From: JBEVJK01 sp040510195
GTDB taxonomy: Bacteria; Pseudomonadota; Alphaproteobacteria; Rhizobiales; Rhizobiaceae
Length of the DNA: 64,000 bases
Direction: 5' to 3'
Assembly: GCA_040510195.1 (NCBI GenBank)
Contig: JBEVJK010000031.1
Span: 1 to 64,000 of the forward strand
A program made the position numbers and the translations under genes. The number at the start of each line of letters is the position of its first letter. The first letter of the stretch is position 1. Positions 1-10,858 of this stretch are shown in pieces. The notes beneath the pieces are model-generated. The model saw only the letters and a program-made list of their open reading frames with translations, did no database searches and was not told the origin of the DNA.

Positions 1-1006
1 CATCGAAGTTCGACGGCAGCTTGCCGGCAAGGCGACGCTCGAATTCGGCCTTAAGCTCTGGCTCGGCCTTGGCAAGGCGGCCTTCCCAGTCGGCGCGCGG
101 CTTGGCGCCGGACTTGCCGGCGGTGCGCCAGGCGTCGAGGATGTCGGCCGGGATCTCGAAGGGCGGCGAATCCCAGTTGAAGAACTTGCGAGCGCCGGCG
201 ATCTCGTCGGCGCCGAGCGGCGAGCCGTGCGCCTTGTTGGTGCCGGCCTTGGTCGGCGCGCCGAAACCGATGGTGGTCTTGCAGGCGATCATCGTCGGCT
301 TGTCGGAGTGGCGGGCGGCTTCGATGGCGTAGGCGATCGCTTCCGGATCCGTGCCGTCGATATGGCTGGCGTTCCAGCCCGAGGCCTGGAAGCGCGCGAC
401 CTGGTCGGTGTTGTCCGACAGTGAGACCGGACCGTCGATCGAGATGTCGTTGTTGTCCCAGAAGACGATCAGCTTGTTGAGCTTGAGGTGCCCGGCAAGC
501 GCGATGGCTTCCTGGGAGATGCCTTCCATCAGGCAGCCGTCGCCGGCCAGCACATAGGTGCGGTGGTCGACGAGGTCGTCGCCGAACTGGGCGTTGAGGA
601 TGCGTTCGGCGAGCGCCATGCCGATCGAGTTGCCGAAGCCCTGGCCGAGCGGACCGGTCGTCGTCTCGATGCCGGTGGCGTGGCCATATTCCGGGTGGCC
701 GGCGGTGCGCGACCCGAGCTGCCGGAAGTTCTCGATCTGATCGATCGTCATGTCCTCGTAGCCGGTCAGGTGCAGCAGCGAGTAAAGCAGCATCGAGCCG
801 TGTCCGGCCGACAGCACGAAGCGGTCCCGGTCGGGCCAGTGCGGATCGAGCGGGTCGAACTTGAGATAGCGGGTGAACAGCACCGTGGCGACGTCGGCGG
901 CGCCCATCGGCAGTCCGGGATGGCCCGAATTCGCCTTTTCGACGGCATCCATCGACAGGAAGCGGATCGCGTTGGCCATGCGGTCGTGAGTGTCGCGTTG
1001 GGTCAT
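1..1006 (-). CDS. tkt: transketolase, N-terminal part (3' end off window)
   Basis: Thiamine-diphosphate-dependent transketolase of the pentose phosphate / Calvin interconversions; cytoplasmic. The reading frame opens with MTQRDTHDRMANAIRFLSMD and runs open to the window edge, so about 335 of the usual 650-670 residues are present. The TPP-binding motif GDGCLMEG lies near residue 155, followed by the expected NN pair (FWDNNDISIDG). An early SGHPGLPMGAAD segment is also typical of the family. The ATG at 1006 fits the family start. It is transcribed away from the DUF4164-zapA pair. Confidence 0.96.
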   Translation of the reverse strand, partial: MTQRDTHDRMANAIRFLSMDAVEKANSGHPGLPMGAADVATVLFTRYLKFDPLDPHWPDRDRFVLSAGHGSMLLYSLLHLTGYEDMTIDQIENFRQLGSRTAGHPEYGHATGIETTTGPLGQGFGNSIGMALAERILNAQFGDDLVDHRTYVLAGDGCLMEGISQEAIALAGHLKLNKLIVFWDNNDISIDGPVSLSDNTDQVARFQASGWNASHIDGTDPEAIAYAIEAARHSDKPTMIACKTTIGFGAPTKAGTNKAHGSPLGADEIAGARKFFNWDSPPFEIPADILDAWRTAGKSGAKPRADWEGRLAKAEPELKAEFERRLAGKLPSNFD

Positions 1007-1180
1007 GGCTGCCTCGCCCGGAAAAAGAGGATGCGGGGCAGTGCTTCCCCGCCGGAAACTGCCCGCGACACATAGCAGTTGCGAGCCCCCTGTCAATCAA
1101 CCGGCTGGCGTGTCCGCGCCCATCGCGGCGGCCTTGGTGCGCCGCCGCTTTCCTTTGCAGGGGAAAGCGACAAGGGTTTA

Positions 1181-1210
1181 TTGACGTCGCTTTCACCCGG
1201 CGCGTAATGT
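1181..1210 (+). promoter_or_regulatory. possible sigma-70 promoter for DUF4164-zapA
   Basis: TTGACG at 1181-1186 and TAATGT at 1205-1210 are separated by 18 bp and lie about 65 bp upstream of the DUF4164 start. This is a motif match only. Confidence 0.35.
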
Positions 1211-1272
1211 TTCGTCCCTAAGACGTTCGCAATGCGGGGCGATTCGCGGGCGTGGGGCTGGAAATTGGAGCC

Positions 1273-1545
1273 ATGACCGGGGAAGCGACACTCAAAGAGG
1301 TCATCGTTCGTCTCGGCAAAGCGATCGACGGTCTCGAGACAGCCGTCGCCTCACGTCTCGACCACGACCAGGACTATTCGGAAGCCGAGGCGGAGGTGCA
1401 GCGTATGAATGCCGACCGCTCGCGGCTGGCCCAGGAGCTCGACAGCTCCGAGGCGCGGGCCGACCGCCTGGAGGAGGCCAACAAGGAGGTCTCGCGGCGT
1501 CTGGTGACGGCCATGGAGACCATCCGGGCAGTGCTCGACAGGTAG
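1273..1545 (+). CDS. DUF4164 family coiled-coil protein
   Basis: Small (90 aa), highly charged protein with heptad-like spacing over most of its length, ending in the conserved RRLVTAMETIRAVLDR block. DUF4164 proteins occur in Rhizobiales just upstream of zapA; their function is not established, and a role with ZapA in division is inference from linkage. The ATG at 1273 matches the usual family N-terminus (MTGE...). An upstream in-frame GTG at 1252 would add seven residues. It ends 9 bp before zapA, so the two are probably co-transcribed. Confidence 0.8.
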   Translation: MTGEATLKEVIVRLGKAIDGLETAVASRLDHDQDYSEAEAEVQRMNADRSRLAQELDSSEARADRLEEANKEVSRRLVTAMETIRAVLDR

Positions 1546-1554
1546 GAGCTGGCG

Positions 1555-1923
1555 ATGGCGCAGGTGACGGTGACGATCGACGGCAAGGCCTATCGGATGG
1601 CCTGCGATGAGGGCCAGGAAGAGCATCTGATCGACCTCGGCCAGCGCTTCGACCGCTATGTCTCGCATTTGAAGGCGTCGTTCGGCGAGATCGGCGACCA
1701 GCGCATCACGGTCATGGCGGGCATCATGGTCATGGACGAGCTGAGCGAGCTGCAGAAGCGGATCAAGGGGATGGAGAGCGAGATCAACACGCTGCGCAAG
1801 ACCCGCGATGAGGCGCTCAGCAAGTCCGACAAGAACGACGCGGCGCTGACCGGCGCACTCTCCGTCCTCGCCGAGCGCATGGAGAACCTGGCGTCCCGGC
1901 TCACGCTGCGGCCGGCTCAATAG
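1555..1923 (+). CDS. zapA: cell division protein ZapA
   Basis: ZapA binds FtsZ and promotes bundling and Z-ring stability. The 122-aa product begins MAQVTVTIDGKAYRMACDEG, the typical beta-hairpin start of the ZapA/YgfE family, and continues into a long C-terminal coiled coil (ELQKRIKGMESEINTLRK) used for dimer and tetramer formation. A GGAG lies upstream of the ATG. It follows the DUF4164 gene and ends 7 bp from the convergent ABC-F gene. Confidence 0.92.
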   Translation: MAQVTVTIDGKAYRMACDEGQEEHLIDLGQRFDRYVSHLKASFGEIGDQRITVMAGIMVMDELSELQKRIKGMESEINTLRKTRDEALSKSDKNDAALTGALSVLAERMENLASRLTLRPAQ

Positions 1924-1930
1924 GTTCGGC

Positions 1931-3736
<1,806 letters not shown>

Positions 3737-3741
3737 AAAGG

Positions 3742-4386
3742 TCAGAAGTCCTCGCCGGGATAGGGATGCGCGATCACCAGGGCGCGGCCGCTGGCCAAGG
3801 TGGCCGCGGCCCGGCCCCGAACCACGTTGGAGATGGTGAGCGACGAACCGAACGGCAAGTCGACCCCTTCGAGCGGCCATTTGACCCCGGAGAGCGAAAG
3901 TCCGGCGAGCGGCGTGAAGCCGACCACCGAAAACAGCGTGCCGTCGGGGTGGTCGAGCTCCATGCGGCCCGGCAGCAGCGGCAACCCTTCCTGGGCGCCG
4001 CTGGTCAGCAGCACCGCTATGCCTGCCTCGGCCAGCACCACCGCCTGGGCGAGATGCAGGAAGGCATGGTCCGCCCGCGGGCCGCCGAAGGCGCCGGCCA
4101 GGATCAGCCGCGTCGCCCCCAGTTCTATCGCCTGCTGAACCGCCAGCTCGCCATCCGTCTTGTCCTTCTCCGCCGGAAACGCCTGGCGCGGCACGTCGGG
4201 GAAGCGTTCGGCGAGCGCCGGCGGCACCGAATCGAAGTCGCCCACCCATAGCTCGGGCGTCAGCCCCAGCGCCAGGGCGTGGCGCATGCCGGAATCGGCG
4301 GCGATCACCCGGCTGCCGGCGATCTGCGCGTCGAGCCGCGGCGTGCGTGCGAGCTCGCCGCCGAGCAGGAGGGTGAACAGGCTCAT
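3742..4386 (-). CDS. thiN: thiamine pyrophosphokinase
   Basis: Transfers pyrophosphate from ATP to thiamine, giving the cofactor TPP directly; cytoplasmic. The 214-aa protein carries the TPK motifs VGDFDSVP near residue 49, EKDKTDGELA near 73 and GAFGGPRADH near 97, which hold the catalytic acidic residues, plus a C-terminal thiamine-binding part ending in SLTISNVV. It is divergent from the riboswitch-controlled thiBPQ importer. The context is thiamine salvage: import by ThiBPQ, then phosphorylation by ThiN. Confidence 0.93.
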   Translation of the reverse strand: MSLFTLLLGGELARTPRLDAQIAGSRVIAADSGMRHALALGLTPELWVGDFDSVPPALAERFPDVPRQAFPAEKDKTDGELAVQQAIELGATRLILAGAFGGPRADHAFLHLAQAVVLAEAGIAVLLTSGAQEGLPLLPGRMELDHPDGTLFSVVGFTPLAGLSLSGVKWPLEGVDLPFGSSLTISNVVRGRAAATLASGRALVIAHPYPGEDF

Positions 4387-4445
4387 CGCGCATCGCTCTA
4401 TCCGACGGCCACCAAAAACGGAAGGCAGCCGTGACGGAATCGCGC

Positions 4446-4474
4446 TTGCCGGGCGACCGCGTCCGTTCTATCTG
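4446..4474 (+). promoter_or_regulatory. probable sigma-70 promoter of the thiBPQ riboswitch transcript
   Basis: TTGCCG (4446-4451), 17 bp, then TATCTG (4469-4474). The predicted start falls near 4481, directly before the first aptamer helix, which is the expected geometry. Confidence 0.5.
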
Positions 4475-4483
4475 TCGAAGCGC

Positions 4484-4585
4484 TCTAACGGGGTGCCGGA
4501 CGCGGCTTTCGCGGACCGGCTGAGAGGCCAAAATTCCGGCCAACCCGCTGAACCTGATCCGGTTTGCACCGGCGGAGGGATTAGA
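4484..4585 (+). promoter_or_regulatory. TPP riboswitch (THI box)
   Basis: The aptamer shows the conserved blocks in order: a 5' closing strand TCTAA (4484-4488) followed by CGGGGTGCC, CTGAGAGG (4520-4527), ACCCGCTGAACCTGATC around 4543, the GCACCGGCGGAGGGA block, and the 3' closing strand TTAGA (4581-4585), which pairs with the first. It lies 48 bp upstream of the thiB start. In this family TPP binding lowers expression, usually by hiding the ribosome site; here the AGGAGG at 4621-4626 is the probable target. Confidence 0.95.
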
Positions 4586-4633
4586 CGCTGCTGCACGGCG
4601 CCTCGTTCCTTGAACTCGAAAGGAGGCGCAACG

Positions 4634-5635
4634 ATGCGCAGACCATTGCTCGCTTTGATCGGCACCATGGCGATGCTGAGCTCGCTCCCGGCGGCGGCGG
4701 CCGGCAGGCTAAATGTATATACATATGAGGGCTTCACCGCGGACTGGGGCACCGGCCCGCAGATCGAGAAGGCTTTCGAGGCCGAATGCGGCTGCGACGT
4801 GGTTTTCTCCGCGGTCACCGACGGCGTCGCGCTGCTCAACCGGGTGAAGCTCGAGGGCGAAAGCACCAAGGCCGACATCGTGCTCGGCCTGGACACCAAC
4901 CTCACGGCCGAGGCCGCCGCGACAGGGCTGTTCGCCGCGCACGGCGTCGCCGCGAACCAGGTGACGGTGCCGGGAGGCTGGCACGACCCGCTCTTCCTGC
5001 CCTTCGACTATGGCTACTTCGCCGTCGTCTACGACAGCGAGGCGCTGAAGGCGCCTCCCACCAGCCTCCATGCGCTGGTCGACGGCGATCCGGCCGACAA
5101 GATCGTCATCGAGGATCCGCGCACCTCCACCCCTGGCCTCGGCCTGCTGCTCTGGGTGAAAGCCGTCTATGGCGAGGAGGCGCCCGACGCGTGGGAGAAG
5201 CTGAAGCGGCGGGTGCTGACGGTCACCCCGGGCTGGAGCGAGGCCTACGGCTTGTTCACCAAGGGCGAGGCGCCGATGGTGCTCTCCTACACCACCTCGC
5301 CCGCCTACCACAGGATCGCCGAGTCGACGGACCGCTACAAGGCCGCCGGCTTCTCCGAAGGCCACTACATGCAGGTGGAGGTGGCGGGCATCACGACGAC
5401 AGGGGCGAAGAACCCGCTGGCCCGCCGCTTCATGGAGTTCATGTTGAGCCCCGCGTTCCAGGACGCCATCCCCGAGACCAATTGGATGTTCCCGGCTGCC
5501 GCCACCTCAAAGCCCCTCGCCCCGGCCTTCCAGGCGCTGGTGGAGCCGGCAAAAAGCCTGTCGTTCACCCCCGAAGAGGTGTCCGCCAACCGCAAGGCAT
5601 GGGTCGACGAATGGCTGTCCGTGATGAGCCGATAG
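4634..5635 (+). CDS. thiB: thiamine ABC transporter, periplasmic binding protein
   Basis: Periplasmic receptor (333 aa) delivering thiamine or its phosphates to ThiPQ. An N-terminal signal peptide (about 23 residues, ending SLPAAAAG) precedes LNVYTYEGFTADWGTGP, the usual mature start of ThiB proteins. The rest is an extracellular solute-binding fold of normal length. The start at 4634 has a strong AGGAGG 7 bp upstream. First gene of thiBPQ, controlled by the TPP riboswitch just upstream. Confidence 0.95.
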   Translation: MRRPLLALIGTMAMLSSLPAAAAGRLNVYTYEGFTADWGTGPQIEKAFEAECGCDVVFSAVTDGVALLNRVKLEGESTKADIVLGLDTNLTAEAAATGLFAAHGVAANQVTVPGGWHDPLFLPFDYGYFAVVYDSEALKAPPTSLHALVDGDPADKIVIEDPRTSTPGLGLLLWVKAVYGEEAPDAWEKLKRRVLTVTPGWSEAYGLFTKGEAPMVLSYTTSPAYHRIAESTDRYKAAGFSEGHYMQVEVAGITTTGAKNPLARRFMEFMLSPAFQDAIPETNWMFPAAATSKPLAPAFQALVEPAKSLSFTPEEVSANRKAWVDEWLSVMSR

Positions 5636-5662
5636 TGCAAGTCCTGCAAAATTGAGAGTGTC

Positions 5663-7369
5663 TTGGGTCCGCAACTGCGCAAAAACAAAGGGATAGAGCA
5701 ATTCCGCGATCCGCGCGGAAAGGTTCTGGCCGTCCCAACGCCCGCCATCGACCGCCGGGTGGCAGCCGGCGGGGCGGCGATCTTCTTCGTCGCCCTGTTG
5801 ATCGGCGGCGCGCTGGCGGGGCTGCTGTCGGAGGCGGCCTCGGGCTTCGACGCCGCCTGGGCGGCGTTCGACGGCTATCTCTTCCGCGTCGTCCGCTTCA
5901 CCCTGTGGCAGGCGGCGCTTTCCACGGCGCTGTCGGTGCTGCCGGCGATCGCCGTGGCCCGCGCCCTTGCGCGGCACCCGCGCTTTCCAGGCCGCCGCCT
6001 GGTGCTGAGGCTGTTCGCCGTTCCGCTGGCGCTTCCGGCGATCGTCGCCGCTCTCGGCGTGCTTTCGCTCTATGGCCGCGCCGGGCTGTTCGCCGTGCCG
6101 CTTTCGACTTTGACCGGCGAGCCATGGCCCGGCATCTACGGCCTCTCCGGCATCCTGGTCGCCCACGTGTTCTTCAACCTGCCGCTTGCCACGCGGTTTC
6201 TCCTGGCTGCGCTCGACACCGTCCCCGCCGATCAGTGGCGGCTGGCCAGCCAGCTCGGCATGGGCCGCGCCGCCGCCTTCCAGCTTATCGAGTGGCCGGT
6301 CCTGCGCAGCAGCCTGCCGGCCGTGGCCGGCCTGGTCTTCATGCTCTGCATCACCTCCTTCACCATTGTGCTGACTCTGGGAGGCGGGCCGGCGGCAACC
6401 ACGCTGGAGGTCGCCATCTACCAGGCACTGCGGTTCGACTTCGATCCGGCCCGCGCCGTCGCGCTCACCGTGCTGCAAGTGGCGCTGACGGCGGCCGTCG
6501 TGGCGCTGCTCGCGCGGCTCGGCACCGACGTGACCGGTGAGCCCGGCCTGTCGGTGGCCCGCCGCCGTCCCCCCGAGCCGGCGCCGCTCGACACCGCATT
6601 CAATGCGCTGGCGATTTCGCTGGCCGCCGCCTTCGTGCTGGGGCCGATGGTGTCGACCGTGGCGGCCGGGCTGACCGCGGATCTCGGCCGCCTGGCGACC
6701 GACCCCGCCGTCCTGCGGGCCACCGCCACCAGCTTGGCGCTCTCCGGGCTTGCCGGGCTGCTCGCCGTTGCCCTGTCGCTGGGGCTGGCGGCAGCCCGCC
6801 TGGCGCTCGCGGGCCGCCGCTCGCCGGGCACTGCCGCGGCGGTCCTGGCGAGCCTCGCCGGCACCGGCGCCGGCTTCGTCCTCGTGGTGCCGCCGATCGT
6901 CATCGGGGCCGGCTGGTTCATCCTGGCCCGCCGCTTCGGTGACCCGTTCCTGCTGGCGCCAATCATGGTCGTGGCGGTCAACGCCGTGATGGCGATGCCT
7001 TTCGCCTTGCGCGCCCTCGGACCTGCCTACGACGCGGCCGGTGCCAGCCACGACCGCCTCTGCGCCGGGCTCGGCATCGCCGGCTTCGATCGCTGGCGCC
7101 TGGTGGACTGGCCGGTGCTCCGCCGCCCGCTCGCCACCGCCTTCGCCTTTGCGATGGCCCTGTCGCTCGGCGACCTCGGCGTCATCGCGCTGTTCGGCAG
7201 CGATGCGGTCGAGACGCTGCCTTTCCTGCTGCTTTCGCGGATGGGCGCCTACCGGACGGCGGATGCCGCCGGGCTGGCGCTGGTGCTCGGCGCCGTCTGC
7301 CTCGCCTTGGTGGCTGTCGCCGACCGGTTGGGTCACGGCATGCCGGCTGCCGGAGATCACGCGCCATGA
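5663..7369 (+). CDS. thiP: thiamine ABC transporter, permease
   Basis: Inner-membrane permease (568 aa from this start) made of two fused BPD-transp-1 halves. Each half has several hydrophobic helices and an EAA-type loop (AADQ/AGASH...G.AGFDRWRLVDWP near residue 455 in the second half). ThiP is normally such a fused two-half protein. The start is uncertain: TTG at 5663 has GAGAG just upstream, while GTG at 5759 would give 536 residues beginning directly before the first membrane helix. It overlaps thiQ by 4 bp. Confidence 0.9.
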   Translation: MGPQLRKNKGIEQFRDPRGKVLAVPTPAIDRRVAAGGAAIFFVALLIGGALAGLLSEAASGFDAAWAAFDGYLFRVVRFTLWQAALSTALSVLPAIAVARALARHPRFPGRRLVLRLFAVPLALPAIVAALGVLSLYGRAGLFAVPLSTLTGEPWPGIYGLSGILVAHVFFNLPLATRFLLAALDTVPADQWRLASQLGMGRAAAFQLIEWPVLRSSLPAVAGLVFMLCITSFTIVLTLGGGPAATTLEVAIYQALRFDFDPARAVALTVLQVALTAAVVALLARLGTDVTGEPGLSVARRRPPEPAPLDTAFNALAISLAAAFVLGPMVSTVAAGLTADLGRLATDPAVLRATATSLALSGLAGLLAVALSLGLAAARLALAGRRSPGTAAAVLASLAGTGAGFVLVVPPIVIGAGWFILARRFGDPFLLAPIMVVAVNAVMAMPFALRALGPAYDAAGASHDRLCAGLGIAGFDRWRLVDWPVLRRPLATAFAFAMALSLGDLGVIALFGSDAVETLPFLLLSRMGAYRTADAAGLALVLGAVCLALVAVADRLGHGMPAAGDHAP

Positions 7370-8121
7370 GCGGTGCGGAGGTCCGGCTCGACCGCGTCGT
7401 CTTCAGCTATGGCGACAGCCCGATGCTGTTCGACTGCAGGTTCCCGGCCGGCTCGGTCACCGCCGTGCTCGGCCCGAGCGGGTCCGGCAAATCTACGTTG
7501 CTCAGCCTCGTCGCCGGCTTCGAGCCGCCTCGGTCGGGACGCGTGCTGATCGCCGGCGACGACATGACCGCCGAGCCGCCGAGCCGCCGGCCCGTTTCAA
7601 TGGTCTTCCAGGAGAACAACCTCTTCGCGCATCTCGACGTCGCCGCCAATGTGGGCCTGGGTCGCTCGCCCGGCCTCAGGCTCGACGCTGCGGACAACGC
7701 CGCGGTCGCCGACGCGCTGTCCCGCACCGGCCTCGCCGGCAAGGAACACCGCTTACCGGCCGCGCTATCGGGCGGCGAGCGGCAGCGCGTCGCGCTGGCA
7801 CGCGTGCTGGTGCGCCAGCGCCCGGTCCTGCTTCTCGACGAGCCTTTCGCCTCGCTCGGTCCGGCGCTGCGCCAAGAGATGCTGGGCCTGGTCGCGGACT
7901 TGCACCGCGAACACGGCATGACAGTGCTTTTCGTCACCCATCATCCCGACGACGCGCGGCAACTTGCCGAGCGTGTGGTCTTCCTGGAGGACGGCCGGGT
8001 CGCCGCGGCAGGCGATGCAGCGGCTTTCTTCTCGGAGGCGGCGCCCGAAGCCTTCCGGCGTTACACCGGAGGTGTTGCCGGAACGCTGCAATGGCCGGCA
8101 AACGCCAGGAAGCCGACATAA
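7366..8121 (+). CDS. thiQ: thiamine ABC transporter, ATP-binding protein
   Basis: ATPase (251 aa) powering thiamine import. Walker A GPSGSGKST lies near residue 36, signature LSGGERQRV near 130, Walker B VLLLDEPFASLG just after, and the switch histidine in FVTHHPDDA. ATGA overlap with thiP shows translational coupling. It is the last gene of the riboswitch operon; about 140 bp separate it from the next gene. Confidence 0.95.
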   Translation: MSGAEVRLDRVVFSYGDSPMLFDCRFPAGSVTAVLGPSGSGKSTLLSLVAGFEPPRSGRVLIAGDDMTAEPPSRRPVSMVFQENNLFAHLDVAANVGLGRSPGLRLDAADNAAVADALSRTGLAGKEHRLPAALSGGERQRVALARVLVRQRPVLLLDEPFASLGPALRQEMLGLVADLHREHGMTVLFVTHHPDDARQLAERVVFLEDGRVAAAGDAAAFFSEAAPEAFRRYTGGVAGTLQWPANARKPT

Positions 8122-8260
8122 ATTGACGCCAAACCGCTGGTTGTCGCATGTCTATGGTGCTTGTCTTGAAGCGCAGTCTGTGTCAGGTGCGGCGACCGAA
8201 CCGGCACTGGCTGTCGATCAACCGACCGGAAAGGAATGCGCCCTGCCGACCTGCCCAACC

Positions 8261-9763
8261 ATGACAGCGGTCCTGCCGCAGCCGGCAGTTCCGGCGCGGA
8301 GCCTTCGCCATGGCATCGTGGCGGCGGCGCTGCTCGTCCTGGCGACCGGCTGCCAGGCGCTCAACGGGCCCCTCAACGAGCAGGCGTTCCGGCCTTCCGA
8401 CAACCCGGTCACCGTCGACACGGTCGGCCGCAACGACAAGCTGGCCGCGCTGGCTCGCGCGCAGCATCCGCGCATCCTGGCCACCTATGGCGGCGAATAT
8501 TCCGACCCCAAGCTCGAGCGGATGGTCGCCAAGGTGGTCGGCCGCTTGACCTTCGACGCCGACAACCCGTCGACGCAGAGCTATCGCATCACCATCCTCA
8601 ACTCGCCCAACGTCAATGCCTTCGCCCTACCCGGCGGCTATCTCTACGTCACGCGCGGCTTGTTGGCGTTGGCCAACGACTCCGCCGAACTGGCCGCCGT
8701 GATCGCCCATGAGATGGGTCACGTGACGGCCAATCACGGCATTCAGCGTCAGCAGAAGGAGGCCGAGGAGGTGCTCGCCTCCAAGGTGGTGACCGACGTT
8801 CTCGGCGAGAGCGACGTCGCCAAGGTGGCGCTGATCAAGGGCAAGCTGCGGCTGGCGCAGTTCTCCCGCAACCAGGAGCTGGAGGCCGACGCGATCGGCA
8901 TCCGCTCGATCGGCCGGGCCGGATACGATCCCTATGCGGCCAGCCGCTTCCTTCAATCGATGGCCGCCTACAGCGAGTTCCGCAACGTGACCGGCGCCCA
9001 GGACGCCAGCCTCGACTTCCTCGCCAGCCACCCCAACGCCCCGGCGCGCATCGAGCTGGCGCAGCGCCATGCGCGCGGCTTCGGCGCTCCGGGAAGCGCT
9101 GCGCACGACCGCGACTCCTTCCTGGCCGGCATCGACGGTCTGCTGTTCGGCGACTCGCCCGAGGAAGGCTATGTGCGCGGCACCTCCTTCCAGCATCCCG
9201 GGCTCGGCATTGCCTTCAACGTGCCGGCCGGCTTCGTCATCGACAATTCGCAGGCCGAGGTGACTGCCACCGGGCCGGGCGATATGGCCGTCCGCTTCGA
9301 CGGTGTCGAGCTCGGCCGCGGCACCAGCCTCGTCAACTATGTGCGCAGCGGCTGGGTCACCGGGCTGGACGCCAGTTCGGTGCGGGCGGTGACCATCAAC
9401 GGCAACGAGGCGGCGGTCGCCAAGGCGCGCGCCGATGGCTGGCAATTCGACATCACGGTGATCCGTTCCGGCGACCGCGTCTATCGGCTGCTGACGGCCG
9501 CACCGGCTGCCAGCACGTCGCTCGACGCCGTGGCGCGTTCGGTGAGCGGCAGCTTCCATTCGCTTTCGCCGGCCGAAAAGGCGGCGCTCAGGCCGCTACG
9601 CATCCGCGTCGTCACCGTCAAGCCTGGCCAGACCGTCGGCTCGCTGGCCGCTTCGATGGTCGGTGTCGATCGCAAGCTCGATCTGTTCAGGGTGCTCAAT
9701 GCGTTGCCGCCCGGCGGCGGCGTCTCGGCCGGCGACAGGGTGAAGATCATCACCGACCGCTGA
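8261..9763 (+). CDS. M48 family metalloprotease, lipoprotein
   Basis: Periplasmic zinc protease of the BepA/YfgC type (about 500 aa), likely in envelope protein quality control. The N-terminus is a lipoprotein signal (LVLATGC, lipid Cys near residue 31). The zinc motif HEMGH sits near residue 150 (AVIAHEMGHVTANH), with a downstream ELEADAIG that supplies the third ligand. The last 60 residues (VKPGQTVGSLAAS ... GDRVKI) look like a LysM-type tail rather than TPR repeats. The ATG at 8261 leaves a complete signal peptide. It ends 7 bp from the convergent sigma-factor gene. Confidence 0.88.
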   Translation: MTAVLPQPAVPARSLRHGIVAAALLVLATGCQALNGPLNEQAFRPSDNPVTVDTVGRNDKLAALARAQHPRILATYGGEYSDPKLERMVAKVVGRLTFDADNPSTQSYRITILNSPNVNAFALPGGYLYVTRGLLALANDSAELAAVIAHEMGHVTANHGIQRQQKEAEEVLASKVVTDVLGESDVAKVALIKGKLRLAQFSRNQELEADAIGIRSIGRAGYDPYAASRFLQSMAAYSEFRNVTGAQDASLDFLASHPNAPARIELAQRHARGFGAPGSAAHDRDSFLAGIDGLLFGDSPEEGYVRGTSFQHPGLGIAFNVPAGFVIDNSQAEVTATGPGDMAVRFDGVELGRGTSLVNYVRSGWVTGLDASSVRAVTINGNEAAVAKARADGWQFDITVIRSGDRVYRLLTAAPAASTSLDAVARSVSGSFHSLSPAEKAALRPLRIRVVTVKPGQTVGSLAASMVGVDRKLDLFRVLNALPPGGGVSAGDRVKIITDR

Positions 9764-9770
9764 TATCGCG

Positions 9771-10628
9771 CTATGCGGCCTGCTCGAAGGCGGGATTAAC
9801 CTTGACCAGCGCCAGCTTGAGCTTCTCCAGCGCCCGCGTCTCTATCTGGCGTACGCGTTCCTTGGAGATGCCGAGCTTGGCGCCGAGCGACTCCAAGGTG
9901 GCGCCGTCGTCCTGCAGACGGCGTTCCTGGATGATCCTGAGCTCGCGCGCATTGAGCACGCCGAGGGCCCCGTGCAGCCAATCCGACCGCCGCTCGACGT
10001 CGATCACGTCCTCGACGACCTCGTCCGGCAAGGGATCGTTCGAAACCAGGAAGTCCATGCGGTCGGCGGAGCCGGAATCGTCGGCGACCGGCGCGTTGAG
10101 CGATGTGTCCGGCCCGGAAAGCCGGGAGTCCATCATCGCCACGTCGGCCTCCGAGACGCCCAGCGCCGAGGATATCTCGCGATAGATGGCGTCATCGGGC
10201 AGCCGGTCGGTGCCCTGCGCAAGGCGGGCCCTGAGCCGCCGGAGATTGAAAAAGAGCGCCTTCTGGGCCGAGCTCGTGCCGCCGCGTACGATCGACCAGT
10301 TGCGCAAGATGTAGTCCTGCATGGAGGCCCTGATCCACCATGTCGCATAGGTGGAGAACCGCACGTCGCGGTCGGGCTCGAAACGCGCCGCCGCCTCCAA
10401 CAGGCCGACATGGCCCTCCTGGATCAAATCGCCCATAGAAAGGCCGAAATAGCGGAACTTGGTCGCCATCGAGATCACCAGCCGCATATGGGCAGTGGTA
10501 ATCTGGTGCAGAGCCTGCTGGTCGCCGTGTTCGCGCCAGCGGACCGCCAGGTCGTGCTCTTCCTCGCGTTCAAGATAGGGCGCCTGCATGGCAGCCCGGA
10601 TCAGGTTCCGCTTCGCCTGCTCTTCCAT
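9771..10628 (-). CDS. rpoH: RNA polymerase sigma-32-type factor, RpoH2-like
   Basis: Alternative sigma factor (285 aa) with region 2 (DLIQEGHVGLLEAAARFEP, FSTYATWWIRASMQDYILRN) and a region 4 helix-turn-helix (SLGAKLGISKERVRQIETRA). The segment QKALFFNLRRLR is the RpoH box that binds core polymerase and FtsH. Rhizobia carry RpoH1 for heat shock and RpoH2 for general stress. The PYLEREEEHDLAVRW start and the GGAAC-type promoter upstream favour RpoH2. Confidence 0.92.
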   Translation of the reverse strand: MEEQAKRNLIRAAMQAPYLEREEEHDLAVRWREHGDQQALHQITTAHMRLVISMATKFRYFGLSMGDLIQEGHVGLLEAAARFEPDRDVRFSTYATWWIRASMQDYILRNWSIVRGGTSSAQKALFFNLRRLRARLAQGTDRLPDDAIYREISSALGVSEADVAMMDSRLSGPDTSLNAPVADDSGSADRMDFLVSNDPLPDEVVEDVIDVERRSDWLHGALGVLNARELRIIQERRLQDDGATLESLGAKLGISKERVRQIETRALEKLKLALVKVNPAFEQAA

Positions 10629-10757
10629 CGCCCGCGGCTCCCTCGCTGAGAACGCTCGACAACACCCCAGGCTCTGGACCGGAACCGATCTCTGCTTTCA
10701 GAGGATGGCTCCGGCGCGTGGATCGGGCGCCTCGCACAAACCCGGGGAACGCTGCAC

Positions 10758-10783
10758 AACGCCGGACCCGGCCGGATCGTTCC
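10758..10783 (-). promoter_or_regulatory. EcfG/RpoE2-type promoter of rpoH2
   Basis: On the minus strand GGAAC (10783-10779) is followed by exactly 17 bp and CGTT (10761-10758), the consensus of alphaproteobacterial general-stress sigma factors. It points into rpoH2, leaving a leader of roughly 120 bases. rpoH2 is a known EcfG/RpoE2 target in Sinorhizobium. Confidence 0.75.
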
Positions 10784-10858
10784 ATTCGACGAAGGTCGAA
10801 GGCTGTCGAACCGCTCGCCATGCCGTGCGAGGCCCGACAGGCGGCGCCGGAGGAACGC

